The notes under the pieces are model-generated. The model did not search any database, was not told the DNA's origin, and saw only the letters and a program-made list of their open reading frames with translations. Both the position numbers and the translations under genes were made by a program. From [Flexibacter] sp. ATCC 35208 (GTDB lineage Bacteria; Bacteroidota; Bacteroidia; Chitinophagales; Chitinophagaceae), in NCBI RefSeq assembly GCF_001975825.1, contig NZ_MTKN01000020.1:1-64000 (forward strand): a DNA stretch of 64,000 nucleotides. Reading direction: 5' to 3'. Positions 51,552 through 60,386 of the stretch are shown here, in pieces; position 1 is the stretch's first letter, and each line of letters begins with the position of its first letter.

Positions 51552-52955
51552 TTAATTCAATACGTTATTTTCTTTCACCACTTCCAGCCCTTGTATGCCT
51601 TTCATGTTGTTGAAACCACCTTCCACATTGCGCAGGTTGTGAATACCTTCTCTCTTCAGAATGGAGCAGGCAATGATACTTCTGTAACCACCCTGGCAAT
51701 GAACATACAGGTTATGTAATTCATCGAAATCACCCAGGGTGCCCGGATCTGTCATATCACTCAGGGTCAGGTTAATGGCATCCTTGATGTGACCGTCTGC
51801 GTACTCAGCTGGTTTGCGTACATCCACAATCACCAGGTTAGGGTCATGAGGAATGTCCATTGCCAGTTCATCAGGCTCTACGTTAATGATCATATCAAGT
51901 TTTTGACCAGCAGCAACCCATGCTTCATAGCCACCTTTCAGGTAACCTACTACATGGTCGAAACCTACACGTGCCAGACGAACGATCGTTTCTGCTTCCT
52001 GACCGGGGGTAGTAACCAGTACGATTTCCTGCTCAAAGTTCAGGAGACTGCCCGCCCACTCTGCAAAACGGCCTTCCAATCCGATGCTGAGGGATCCAGG
52101 TACAAAACCTTCTGCAAATTCAGTAGCAGGACGTGTATCCAGGATCAGGATGCCTTCTTTCAATTTGGCTTTGAATTCCTCAACGCTCAGGGGCTGGTTA
52201 CTCTTTTCCATTACCGCCTGCAGCGTATCGTAACCTTCCTTGTTAATTCTTGCATTGATTGGGAAGTAGGATGGAGGTGTAGTCAGACCATCGGTTACTT
52301 CAGCAATGAAAGATGCTTTATCGTTAGCCAGCAGTGCATAGTTAGTCGCCTTTTCCTCACCCAGCGTACTGAAAGTATTCGGACCCAGATTCTTACCACA
52401 GGAAGAACCTGGACCATGAGCAGGATAAACGATTACGTTATCTGGCAAAGTTTTGATCTTATTATTCAGGGAGTCGAACAGCAGACCCGCCAGTTCTTCT
52501 TTAGTCAGGTTACCACTGAAGAGGTCCGGACGGCCTACATCACCTACAAAGAGGGTATCACCTGTAAACAGGCTGGCAGGTTGACCCTGTTCGTTCAGCA
52601 GCAGGTAACAGGTAGATTCCAGCGTATGACCGGGAGTATGGATCACCTGCAAACGCAGTTTTCCGATATTGAATATTTCTTCGTCTTTTGCTTTATAGAT
52701 AGGAAAGCTGGTTACGGCTTCAGGACCATATACGATAGGCGCCTGCGTAGCGGCAGCCAGATCCAGGTGACCTGATACGAAATCAGCATGAAAATGTGTT
52801 TCGAAAATATACTTTATAGTGGCATTGCGCTCTTTAGCGAGGTCAAGGTATGCATCGATATCCCGCAGGGGATCTATCACAACAGCTTCACCTTCCGACT
52901 CTATAAAGTAGGCAGCCTCCGATAAGCAATTAGTATACAGTTGCTTTACAAACAT
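51552..52955 (-). CDS. MBL-fold hydrolase with two rhodanese domains (persulfide dioxygenase-like)
   Basis: 467-aa protein: an N-terminal glyoxalase II/ETHE1-like metallo-beta-lactamase domain (1-240) with the metal motif THFHADFVSGH, HTPGHT, GDTLFVGDVGRPDL and AHGPGSSCG, then two rhodanese domains (about 265-360 and 370-460). The second has an active Cys in VHCQGGYRS; the first lacks one. This architecture occurs in CstB/BlhA-like enzymes that oxidise glutathione or coenzyme persulfides, so a sulfide-detoxification role is likely. An ArsR regulator gene lies upstream. Confidence 0.9.
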   Translation of the reverse strand: MFVKQLYTNCLSEAAYFIESEGEAVVIDPLRDIDAYLDLAKERNATIKYIFETHFHADFVSGHLDLAAATQAPIVYGPEAVTSFPIYKAKDEEIFNIGKLRLQVIHTPGHTLESTCYLLLNEQGQPASLFTGDTLFVGDVGRPDLFSGNLTKEELAGLLFDSLNNKIKTLPDNVIVYPAHGPGSSCGKNLGPNTFSTLGEEKATNYALLANDKASFIAEVTDGLTTPPSYFPINARINKEGYDTLQAVMEKSNQPLSVEEFKAKLKEGILILDTRPATEFAEGFVPGSLSIGLEGRFAEWAGSLLNFEQEIVLVTTPGQEAETIVRLARVGFDHVVGYLKGGYEAWVAAGQKLDMIINVEPDELAMDIPHDPNLVIVDVRKPAEYADGHIKDAINLTLSDMTDPGTLGDFDELHNLYVHCQGGYRSIIACSILKREGIHNLRNVEGGFNNMKGIQGLEVVKENNVLN

Positions 52956-53248
52956 TGATCTTTGATTTCCTGCAAATTTACGGATAATTAAAGCAGGAAG
53001 CTACCATGGGTATGAGGAGAGAATATATTAAGAATGCTAAACAGATATGTATAGCAAAAAAACATCAACCCGTTATGTTGTTCATAACCGGAATGATGTT
53101 AAAAGATTTTACAATGCTACTGAGTTATTACTACTAGCAAATGCTTCCCCCGCAAAAATTTGAACCTAACTAAAAGTTCTCAGCTTATTGCACTCTTAGT
53201 TAGGCCCCAATATTTTTTGTACTCAGCTGAGCAATAACCAAAACCATA

Positions 53249-53608
53249 TTAGCCTACCAGCTCTTCTACGAATTTGGCAACTTCTGCTATACGTTGTTTG
53301 TTAATCGTATAGTGAATGAATTTACCATCTCTTTCGGTAATCACAATGCCGGCACGACGAAGAATAGCCAGGTGCTGTGAAGCTACTGACTGCTCAAGAC
53401 GCAGCTTAACGTAGATTTCAGTCACTGTCATTTTTTTGTGATCTTCCAGCAGCTTAATCATTTGCTGGCGCAGCTTATGATTTATTGCACGCAATACCAT
53501 AGCTGCCTTCTTAACGGCAATGTAATCCAATTTAATTTGGTCTTTTTCATTGGTACCTCTAGAAATAATAAGAGTATTAGAAGAGGTCGTTAATAATGTT
53601 TTTTCCAT
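53249..53608 (-). CDS. ArsR-family winged-helix regulator without cysteines
   Basis: 119-aa regulator. ArsR winged helix at about 35-115, with recognition helix region RLEQSVASQHLAILRRAGIV and wing ITERDGKFIHYTIN. It contains no cysteine, so it cannot use the Cys metal site of ArsR/SmtB nor the dithiol switch of BigR/SqrR; the signal is unknown. The gene lies 293 bp upstream of the MBL-rhodanese gene, same strand. That gap holds GTTATG/CATAAC (53071-53087) and CTCAGCTGAG (53222-53231), possible operators. Confidence 0.88.
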   Translation of the reverse strand: MEKTLLTTSSNTLIISRGTNEKDQIKLDYIAVKKAAMVLRAINHKLRQQMIKLLEDHKKMTVTEIYVKLRLEQSVASQHLAILRRAGIVITERDGKFIHYTINKQRIAEVAKFVEELVG

Positions 53609-53898
53609 CGCATAATAGTTTTAAAAATGATGAAATGAAAGGGATCAACGGACAGTAAACCCATAACTTGTTAGAAAACAATAACCGGGTATCGATTTAT
53701 ACAAAAATATAATATTAGTCGTAATAAAAAAAACTTCTATACCTTATTTTTTAATATATAGACGGGGTTTACTTGCCAATTAAACGTAATTTGACAGTTC
53801 TATGACAGTATTTTTCATAAATGTTAAGAATACGCTTCTTTTTGAGAGCGAATAAGAAGTATTTGGGGGCAAAAGGTGTATTTGTGGCAGTATGGGAC

Positions 53899-54576
53899 TT
53901 ATTTCTTCATAGTTGAGTGAAAAGGTTTGAGGTAGAATGGACTGAAATATGCCACATCTTCAAATGTACCCTTTTCAAAAGCTTTTTCTGCTAATTGTAC
54001 CATATGTGCAGCATTCAATGTATATGGTAAAAATGTAGCATGGGCGTGCTGTCCAATTAATTGCTGCCACTTGTCACTACCATTTCCGAAGAAGAAAACT
54101 TTCTTGTCAGCCAGTTGAGCAGCGTAAGCCTCAGGAGTTAGAATCAATGCCTGTGGAGCAAGGATTTCATCCAGCTGTGCAGTGTATATGGCGGTATATA
54201 CTTCCATACGACGTGCATCCAGCATTGGCGCGTACAAGGCATTTTCATCATTAACGACACTTAGGATCCCCTGTGTCATCTGTTGTAGCGTAGAAATCGC
54301 TATCAACGGTTTTTCCCAGGCATAACATAACCCTTTGGCAGTAGCCACTCCTACCCTCAATCCGGTATAGGAACCAGGTCCGGCACTCACAGCGATGGCA
54401 TCCAGTTGTGCAGGCTTCACATGGTGTTCCTGCATTAACTGCTGAATAAACAAAGTCATAATCGCAGCATGATCCTGCTGCTGATCATTGACCAGGGTTT
54501 GTATTACCTGTCCATCTTTAGAAAGACATACTGAACCTATATTCGTAGCCGTATCGATATTGAGTATTAATGCCAT
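53899..54576 (-). CDS. tsaB: tRNA threonylcarbamoyladenosine biosynthesis protein TsaB
   Basis: 225-aa inactive ASKHA paralogue of TsaD that scaffolds the t6A37 synthesis complex with TsaD and TsaE. N-terminal ILNIDTATNIGSVCLSKDG and the family motif VSAGPGSYTGLRVGVATAKG at about 62-81. Length is usual. It follows a 3-hydroxyacyl-CoA dehydrogenase-like gene on the same strand, 3 bp apart, probably as an operon. Confidence 0.93.
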   Translation of the reverse strand: MALILNIDTATNIGSVCLSKDGQVIQTLVNDQQQDHAAIMTLFIQQLMQEHHVKPAQLDAIAVSAGPGSYTGLRVGVATAKGLCYAWEKPLIAISTLQQMTQGILSVVNDENALYAPMLDARRMEVYTAIYTAQLDEILAPQALILTPEAYAAQLADKKVFFFGNGSDKWQQLIGQHAHATFLPYTLNAAHMVQLAEKAFEKGTFEDVAYFSPFYLKPFHSTMKK

Positions 54577-54579
54577 TAT

Positions 54580-55233
54580 TTAATTTTTTCTAGCTTCCTT
54601 TTCCAATAATTCACTGATAGCATATCGTTCATTGCCAGTAGCTGTGTATACAGCAGCAAGTACTTCGTATACTTCTTTGATCCCGATTTTTTTACTCCAT
54701 TCAAAAGGCCCCATGGGATAATTGGTGCCCAGTTTCATAGCGACATCAATGTCTTCCCTGGATGCTGTGTTTGTTTCAGCCGCCATGTAGGCCTCATTGA
54801 TGATCATACATACCACCCGGGGAGTGACCATACCTACCGCATCCTGCACCAGTTCATACTCCCAACCCAGTTGCTGCATAATAGCTGCTAAAACAGGTTG
54901 TTGAATTGCTTCCAGCAGGGAGATTTCTGTCACCGGCATATCAATAAACCCCGGTAACCAGTTGCAACCGATCAGCGTACAACCATATGTTTTCTTAACA
55001 GTCTGCAGAGAGGTTTTCACCACACCTGCCAGCACCGGAATAGCCGGATATTGCGCGTAAACAGAGGCATTTTCCGGATGCGCATCAAACTGTAAGTCAA
55101 TGACGAGGTCCCTGTTTTGCAGTGCTTCCGCTCCTTTCAGGCTATCGGTCCGCTCCACTGTATGTGCAACCAGACCACCTTTGCGCTGTAACGATATAAA
55201 ATTTTGCTCATCTCCGATAATAAGGATATTCAT
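54580..55233 (-). CDS. Short 3-hydroxyacyl-CoA dehydrogenase-like protein
   Basis: 217-aa protein. The C-terminal part (about 110-215) matches the 3HCDH C-terminal domain: GMVTPRVVCMIINEAYMAAE, DIDVAMKLGTNYPMGPFEW and a helix bundle. The N-terminal part is shorter than in 3-hydroxybutyryl-CoA dehydrogenase and lacks the GxGxxG NAD motif (it reads ILIIGDEQNF), and the catalytic His position reads GCNWLPGF in place of HFFNP. It may be a non-catalytic or altered relative. It is cotranscribed with tsaB. Confidence 0.8.
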   Translation of the reverse strand: MNILIIGDEQNFISLQRKGGLVAHTVERTDSLKGAEALQNRDLVIDLQFDAHPENASVYAQYPAIPVLAGVVKTSLQTVKKTYGCTLIGCNWLPGFIDMPVTEISLLEAIQQPVLAAIMQQLGWEYELVQDAVGMVTPRVVCMIINEAYMAAETNTASREDIDVAMKLGTNYPMGPFEWSKKIGIKEVYEVLAAVYTATGNERYAISELLEKEARKN

Positions 55234-55283
55234 GGGCTAAATTTTCGCAAACCTATTAATTAATAACTAATTATTTTTACACT

Positions 55284-55664
55284 ATGGAAAAACAGATCAT
55301 CAATACTCCGAATGCGCCTGCTCCAATTGGCCCATATAACCAGGCAATCCTGACAGGTAATATGCTTTTTGCTTCCGGACAGATTGCTATCAATCCAGCC
55401 ACCAATCAGCTGGTAACTGAAGATATCGTTGCAGAAACACACCAGGTAATGCAGAATGTAAAAGCGATTCTGAATGCTGCAGGTATGGATTTCAGCGATG
55501 TACTGAAGAGCACCATCTTCATCACCGACATGAACGATTTCGGCAAGATCAATGAAGCTTACGGTAGTTACTTCAGCGGTTATTTCCCTGCCCGCGAAAC
55601 GGTGCAGGTAGCGGCTTTGCCCAAGAACGTACACGTGGAGATCTCTGTGATCGCCAGCAAATAA
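55284..55664 (+). CDS. ridA: RidA-family reactive imine/enamine deaminase
   Basis: 126-aa YjgF/YER057c/UK114 trimeric protein that hydrolyses reactive enamine/imine intermediates such as 2-aminoacrylate, protecting PLP enzymes. Signatures APAPIGPYNQAI near the N-terminus and FPARETVQVAALPKNVHVEI at about 101-120 with the substrate-binding Arg and the Glu. It is divergent from the 3HCDH-like gene; the 102-bp repeat copy 2 starts 10 bp after its stop. Confidence 0.93.
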   Translation: MEKQIINTPNAPAPIGPYNQAILTGNMLFASGQIAINPATNQLVTEDIVAETHQVMQNVKAILNAAGMDFSDVLKSTIFITDMNDFGKINEAYGSYFSGYFPARETVQVAALPKNVHVEISVIASK

Positions 55665-55674
55665 TATGAAAGCC

Positions 55675-55776
55675 AGGGGCTGACCAAAAAGGGGCCCCCC
55701 TCTCGGGTAGGTGATGGAGCCGAAATTGCTTTTCCGCAATTCTGAACACCTTCATTTTACTTTTTAGTCAGCCCCT
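55675..55776. repeat. 102-bp MITE-like element, copy 2
   Basis: Identical to copy 1 at 50192-50293, with 17-bp inverted ends. Here the element overlaps the 3' end of the L,D-transpeptidase gene: its terminal repeat provides the last codons (GAD and stop). It also follows the ridA stop by 10 bp, so again it lies between converging genes, where it could act as a two-way terminator. Confidence 0.85.
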
Positions 55777-57422
55777 GTTCCAAATAAGGTGGTAGCCAGT
55801 TTCGCATCATGGCCATATACATCATCTCTGAAATTCAATCTGCCCTCACTGTCCACAAACGCAGTGAAATATCCGATAAACACCGGCACCCGTTGTTTCA
55901 GCGTTACAAACTTTTCCTTACTCGCATTCATCGCATCTACAATCTTTGACTTCGTCCAGCTGGAATCTTTGCGCAGCAACCATTCTGCCAGGTGCTGAGG
56001 TTCGGAAACCCTGATACAGCCATGGCTGAAAGTACGTTTGTTCTCACCAAATAAACCTTTGGATGGCGTATCGTGCAGATAGATATTATATTCATTCGGG
56101 AAGAGAAATTTCACCTTACCCAAAGAATTGGATCCACCCGGTAATTGACGAATAATATATGGGAAATTAGAAGCAGAAGCTTTAGCCCAATTAATAGATT
56201 GGGCACTTACTGGTTTGCCATTTCCTGTCACCACTTCCATATGGTTTCTGGCCAGATAGCCACTGTTGCGACGCATAGCAGGTAGCACTTCTTTTTGCAG
56301 GATACCAGGCGGTACATTCCAATATGGGGCAAACACTACATACTTTACTTCATTGCTGAAGATAACGGTATTCGCACCTGGTTTTCCTACTACTACATTG
56401 CAACTCCAATCCAGTTTACTGCTATCGTATACATACAGTTTAAATGCAGGAATATTTACCAGCAAATAAGTAGATGGTGGTGAAGCAGGTACCCAACGCA
56501 GACGCTCCATGTTGATCAGGATTTGTGTAATACGTTGTTTAGGTGTTACATTCAGTGCACGCAGTAAAGGTAACTGAATAGTTCCATCCGTTTTTAGACC
56601 GGTTCTATCCTGGAAGTTGCGGATAGCTGAATCCAATGCTGGTGTAAACAAAGCAGTAGTATCATCTGCCACCAGATCGCCTAACAGATAAAGGCGATGT
56701 TTTACACTTGCAACCACTGGTGCAGAGGCTCCTTGTTTATATAATTTCTCTGCTGCACGCAGGGAATCCCATGGCTCTTTTTCCAGTGCAGCCAGTTGTT
56801 TGAGTTTATTGCGCAACAGTTTATACTGTATGTTTACTGGTTCTTCAAATGCATTTGCTGAACGGGTGATCATAGAGTCCAGCAGGCCTTCCATATTGAT
56901 CTGTTTGCGAGGAATGAACCATTCCAGGTCTTTGGCAGTATCAGAAGTCAGACCACCCCATACTTTATTGCCATAAACAAAAAACTGGGCAGTGAGCGAC
57001 AGTTCAATCTGGGAAACAGATTTATCACCTGGTTTCAGTTTACCTCCTTCCATCATGAGGGTATCGTACACGTCCCGCAGCGGACGGCTGATGATACTAG
57101 TATCATTCAAACCAAAGGCGGCATCAGATTTCATCAGGTTGATAAAGTTACCTGCCTGTTCGGTCAGTTGTCCATCATTGCCAATCCATGCAAAGTGATA
57201 GTTACGTTGTCTGTAGAAGCTACGGATATAAGAAGCATTGCTGGAATCGTGCTGTAAAAAAGTATTTACAGCATTACTATCAAGCGTCAGGTCAATATAG
57301 TCCTTCTGGGTATAGTGACTGGTATCTCTTGCGCGCTGTCGTTTACGTTTACCTTCGTGGTTACAGGATGCGAAAACAGCTGCCAATGCAAGCAGAAATA
57401 GGGGAACATTGCGCATGATCAT
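55764..57422 (-). CDS. L,D-transpeptidase, YcbB/YkuD type lipoprotein
   Basis: 552-aa envelope enzyme predicted to form 3-3 crosslinks in peptidoglycan. Signal peptide with lipobox ending ASC (about residue 20), a peptidoglycan-binding-1-like domain (about 235-290, SAIRNFQDRTGLKTDGTI), and the YkuD catalytic domain with HDTPSKGLFGENKRTFSHGCIRVSEP (catalytic His/Cys near residue 465). Start may be the ATG at 57416 instead. The final codons come from the 102-bp repeat element, so the native tail was altered or happens to coincide. Confidence 0.9.
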   Translation of the reverse strand: MIMRNVPLFLLALAAVFASCNHEGKRKRQRARDTSHYTQKDYIDLTLDSNAVNTFLQHDSSNASYIRSFYRQRNYHFAWIGNDGQLTEQAGNFINLMKSDAAFGLNDTSIISRPLRDVYDTLMMEGGKLKPGDKSVSQIELSLTAQFFVYGNKVWGGLTSDTAKDLEWFIPRKQINMEGLLDSMITRSANAFEEPVNIQYKLLRNKLKQLAALEKEPWDSLRAAEKLYKQGASAPVVASVKHRLYLLGDLVADDTTALFTPALDSAIRNFQDRTGLKTDGTIQLPLLRALNVTPKQRITQILINMERLRWVPASPPSTYLLVNIPAFKLYVYDSSKLDWSCNVVVGKPGANTVIFSNEVKYVVFAPYWNVPPGILQKEVLPAMRRNSGYLARNHMEVVTGNGKPVSAQSINWAKASASNFPYIIRQLPGGSNSLGKVKFLFPNEYNIYLHDTPSKGLFGENKRTFSHGCIRVSEPQHLAEWLLRKDSSWTKSKIVDAMNASKEKFVTLKQRVPVFIGYFTAFVDSEGRLNFRDDVYGHDAKLATTLFGTGAD

Positions 57423-57476
57423 GATTTAATGTGGTATTGTATAAAAGTAAAGGAAAAAGTTGATACCCATTTAAAA

Positions 57477-57515
57477 GCAAAATGCTTAATGCGGTTACGG
57501 CATTAAGCATTTTGC
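57477..57515 (-). terminator. Terminator after the RNase G gene
   Basis: A perfect 16-bp stem pairs 57477-57492 with 57500-57515 around GGTTACG; T-rich beyond on the minus strand. Confidence 0.9.
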
Positions 57516-57535
57516 AATATTGTGCTGATTCAGTT

Positions 57536-59086
57536 CTAGAGTTTTATTTCTTCATCATTGACATCAAAAAAGCGATACTCTGTCAGGTGGTAGTTAGAGT
57601 CAGCTTTAATTTTGATCCATTTCTTATACAGGAAATACCATTTCCATTGACGAGAGGTAAGGAATCCTTGTGTAAGGAAAGCTTTAAATATGGGGTGCAC
57701 ATGGATGGAGAGTCCCTTATGCTGATGGTTAATCAGGTATTGCAGGTTCTTTTCGATGTCATCAATGATCAGTACAGAAGCGCCGATTTTGCCGGTACCA
57801 TGACAGGTAGGGCAATCTTCTGCTACAGAAATTGTGACTTCCGGTTTCACCCTTTGGCGGGTGATCTGCATGAGTCCGAACTTGGAGATAGGCAGGATGG
57901 TGTGTTTAGCTCTATCCTGGGCCATAAATTTCTCCATTGCTTCATACACTACCTTTTTGTTTTCAGGCAGCTTCATATCGATGAAGTCAATGATGATGAT
58001 ACCTCCAAGGTCGCGCAGACGTAGTTGTCGGGCAATTTCGGCAGCAGCTTCCAGGTTGGATGCCAGGGCATTTTGTTCCTGGTTATTACTGGAGCTCTTG
58101 TAGCCGCTGTTCACGTCGATGACATGGAGGGCTTCAGTTGCTTCAATAATAAGGTATACACCACTATCCAGGTTGACAGTTTTGCCAAAGGAAGCTTTTA
58201 CCTGACGGGTAATGCCGTAGTGATCAAAAATGGGTGCGCCATTATGATAATAAGTAACAATATCCTGCTTCTCGGGAGCTATCTTTTGGATATACGCCCG
58301 GGTATCAGTGTACATGTTCTTATCGTTAATCACGATCCTGTTAAAACTTTCGTTCAGCAGGTCACGGAGAATACTGGTAGTCTTGGCCTGTTCGCTCAGT
58401 ATTTTCTGTGGAGGTTGTGCGCCCTTCAGATTTGACTGAATATTTTTCCAGGTTTCGACCAGGGTGGTAAGGTCTTCGTGCAGTTCTGCAGTTTTCTTTC
58501 CTTCAGCGGCTGTGCGGACTATCACACCGAAATTGGGTGTTTTGATAGCTTCGACGATCTTTTGCAGGCGTTTTCTTTCTTCGGAAGAGTGTATCTTTTT
58601 GGATACAGCTACAATGTCATTAAAGGGTGTTAACACGATAAATCTTCCTGGTAAAGAAATCTCGCAGCTCAGACGGGGGCCTTTTGAAGAAATGGGCTCT
58701 TTCAGAATTTGCACAAGAATATTGGGTTTACCGCCCAGTACGTCTGTGATTTTACCGGTTTTTACAATTTCCGGCTCGTTCTTAAACTTTGTAAAATCAA
58801 ACCCCTCGGGGGTTTTATCAGAAATAGCCTGCTGGGTAAATTTTAGTATTGAGCGTATGTAAGGGCTAAGATCAGTGTAATGCAAAAAGGCATCTTTCTC
58901 AAAGCCAACATCGACAAACGCCGCATTCAGGCCTGGAATTAGTTTTTTAACCCGCCCCAGGTATAAATCTCCTACAGCAAAATTGGGGTTGCCACTTTCA
59001 TGATGCAATTCGACCAATTTTTTATCTTCCAGCAACGCTATTTCCACACCAGTAGGTGCCGCATTTATAATTAGTTCCTTGTTCAA
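57536..59086 (-). CDS. rng: Ribonuclease G/E family endoribonuclease
   Basis: 516-aa RNase G-type enzyme cutting 5'-monophosphate RNA in rRNA maturation and mRNA decay. An N-terminal S1 domain (about 37-110), 5'-sensor and RNase H-like parts, catalytic acidic residues in VIDVNSGYKS and GGIIIIDFIDM, the motif for 5'-end contact near RTAAEGK, and the Zn-link CPTCHGTGK (about 434-442). It lacks the long C-terminal scaffold of RNase E. It belongs to the conserved rng-HU-mutY-ssb-gldE neighbourhood of Bacteroidota. Confidence 0.94.
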   Translation of the reverse strand: MNKELIINAAPTGVEIALLEDKKLVELHHESGNPNFAVGDLYLGRVKKLIPGLNAAFVDVGFEKDAFLHYTDLSPYIRSILKFTQQAISDKTPEGFDFTKFKNEPEIVKTGKITDVLGGKPNILVQILKEPISSKGPRLSCEISLPGRFIVLTPFNDIVAVSKKIHSSEERKRLQKIVEAIKTPNFGVIVRTAAEGKKTAELHEDLTTLVETWKNIQSNLKGAQPPQKILSEQAKTTSILRDLLNESFNRIVINDKNMYTDTRAYIQKIAPEKQDIVTYYHNGAPIFDHYGITRQVKASFGKTVNLDSGVYLIIEATEALHVIDVNSGYKSSSNNQEQNALASNLEAAAEIARQLRLRDLGGIIIIDFIDMKLPENKKVVYEAMEKFMAQDRAKHTILPISKFGLMQITRQRVKPEVTISVAEDCPTCHGTGKIGASVLIIDDIEKNLQYLINHQHKGLSIHVHPIFKAFLTQGFLTSRQWKWYFLYKKWIKIKADSNYHLTEYRFFDVNDEEIKL

Positions 59087-59261
59087 GCGTCCAAAATTTT
59101 AACCATTATAACTTCACCTTTATGTTATGCACGACTATTTAATAACAGCTTACTGCATACCAGATTATAGCTAACAATGACGTTAGCATACATGATGATG
59201 GATTGCTTAAGGGTTTAGCGATCTAGCAGGTAATATCCGGGATGCTAAGCGGGAATTGTGG

Positions 59262-59313
59262 AAAAACCTGCATGACTTCAGCAATTTAAGAATAATCGCT
59301 AAAATCATGCAGG
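59262..59313 (-). terminator. Terminator after the 31-aa basic protein gene
   Basis: CCTGCATGA (59267-59275) pairs with TCATGCAGG (59305-59313), followed on the minus strand by TTTTT. The rest of the 59087-59390 gap shows nothing else. Confidence 0.65.
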
Positions 59314-59390
59314 GTATATAAAAAAATTTATCCGATTAACACGCCGCAAATAAAACCTGGTTAGTATAAATGGCGGGAAACAGGAGAAAA

Positions 59391-59486
59391 CTATTTCTTA
59401 TTTTTCTTATGCCGGTTCTTTCTCAGTCTTTTTTTACGTTTGTGAGTGGCAATTTTATGTCTCTTTCTTTTCTTACCGCAAGGCAT
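59391..59486 (-). CDS. AURKAIP1/COX24-domain small basic protein (ribosome-associated)
   Basis: 31-aa protein MPCGKKRKRHKIATHKRKKR followed by LRKNRHKK and a basic end; more than half Lys/Arg. It matches the short AURKAIP1/COX24 domain proteins of Bacteroidota, relatives of mitochondrial ribosomal protein mS38, so a small-subunit ribosomal role is likely. It lies between the TPR gene and rng on the same strand, 34 bp after the TPR gene stop. Too short for ordinary gene calling but strongly characteristic. Confidence 0.85.
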   Translation of the reverse strand: MPCGKKRKRHKIATHKRKKRLRKNRHKKNKK

Positions 59487-59520
59487 GCTAAAAAGTTTAA
59501 AATGTTTAAAAAATAGAATA

Positions 59521-60363
59521 TTATTGAATACTCTTAATATAATTGTCAATTTCAGCCTTTAGGGCTGGGTCTTTGAGCAGTTTTTTGCATTGCTCAAACA
59601 GTTCCACTGCTTTTTTTACATCACCCTTAGAGCGGTAAGCTTCGGCCTGGACGAAAATAGCTTTCGCTTCGTCCGGATGGCGTTGCAACAGTGTATCCAT
59701 ACGTTGGATGGCTTTGTCATACTGTCCGGATTGGATAGCAAGATTGGCCAGTGTCAACTGAGCTTCAAGATTGTCGGGATTGGCAGCCACCACTTCCCTG
59801 AGTTTCTGGACACCCACCATAGGTTCGCCTGTATTCATATACAACAGCGCCTGTTGAATCTTAAGGGAATCATTGTTCGGGCTAAGTTTAATAGCCTGAT
59901 CCAGCAATGAGAGCGCCTGTTGGCTTTCCCATTTACTAATTGCCGGGTCCTGAGCATGTTCCAGGTGTTCCAAAAATAAATTGGCTGCAAAGGTGAGGCT
60001 TTTTTCGGAATTTTCCAACTTGGCGGCTTCGCCAAGATAATGCGCAGCTATGGGTAGTTGGTTAAGGCTATCCCAGGAGGCATAAAGCTGTTTATAAGCG
60101 GCTATTTGCTGAGTTTTAACATCACCCCGCACTACTTTATTTTCCAAAGAATTGATCAAAAGTAATTTATCAGCAGGGACTTTTTGCTTGGCAGTAGCCA
60201 GCAATTCGCTAAAGGCAATAGGTTGCTGCTCCTGACCGCCCATCATAGGGCCGGCAGTTGGCATCGCTTTCTTCTCCGAATGTGGTATGGTGCGGCCGAA
60301 GGCGACCAATACAACTAGTAATGCCACCGCGGCACCTACCAATAGAACTTGTGATTTTTGCAC
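59521..60363 (-). CDS. TPR-repeat protein with N-terminal membrane anchor
   Basis: 280-aa protein with an uncleaved N-terminal helix (about 5-23, VLLVGAAVALLVVLVAF) and about four TPR repeats in the C-terminal part (about 110-270, LLDQAIKLSPNNDSLKIQQALLYM and LEAQLTLANLAIQSGQYDKAIQRM). It would act as a periplasmic or membrane scaffold. It lies 23 bp after the HU gene and upstream of the 31-aa ribosomal protein gene, likely in one operon. Confidence 0.88.
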   Translation of the reverse strand: MQKSQVLLVGAAVALLVVLVAFGRTIPHSEKKAMPTAGPMMGGQEQQPIAFSELLATAKQKVPADKLLLINSLENKVVRGDVKTQQIAAYKQLYASWDSLNQLPIAAHYLGEAAKLENSEKSLTFAANLFLEHLEHAQDPAISKWESQQALSLLDQAIKLSPNNDSLKIQQALLYMNTGEPMVGVQKLREVVAANPDNLEAQLTLANLAIQSGQYDKAIQRMDTLLQRHPDEAKAIFVQAEAYRSKGDVKKAVELFEQCKKLLKDPALKAEIDNYIKSIQ

Positions 60364-60386
60364 GCCTTAAATATTAGGCTGCAAAA

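Noticed and set aside
59267..59313. CCTGCATGA inverted repeat as a regulatory RNA
   Set aside because: It lies downstream of a minus-strand gene and is followed by a T-run on that strand, so an ordinary terminator explains it.
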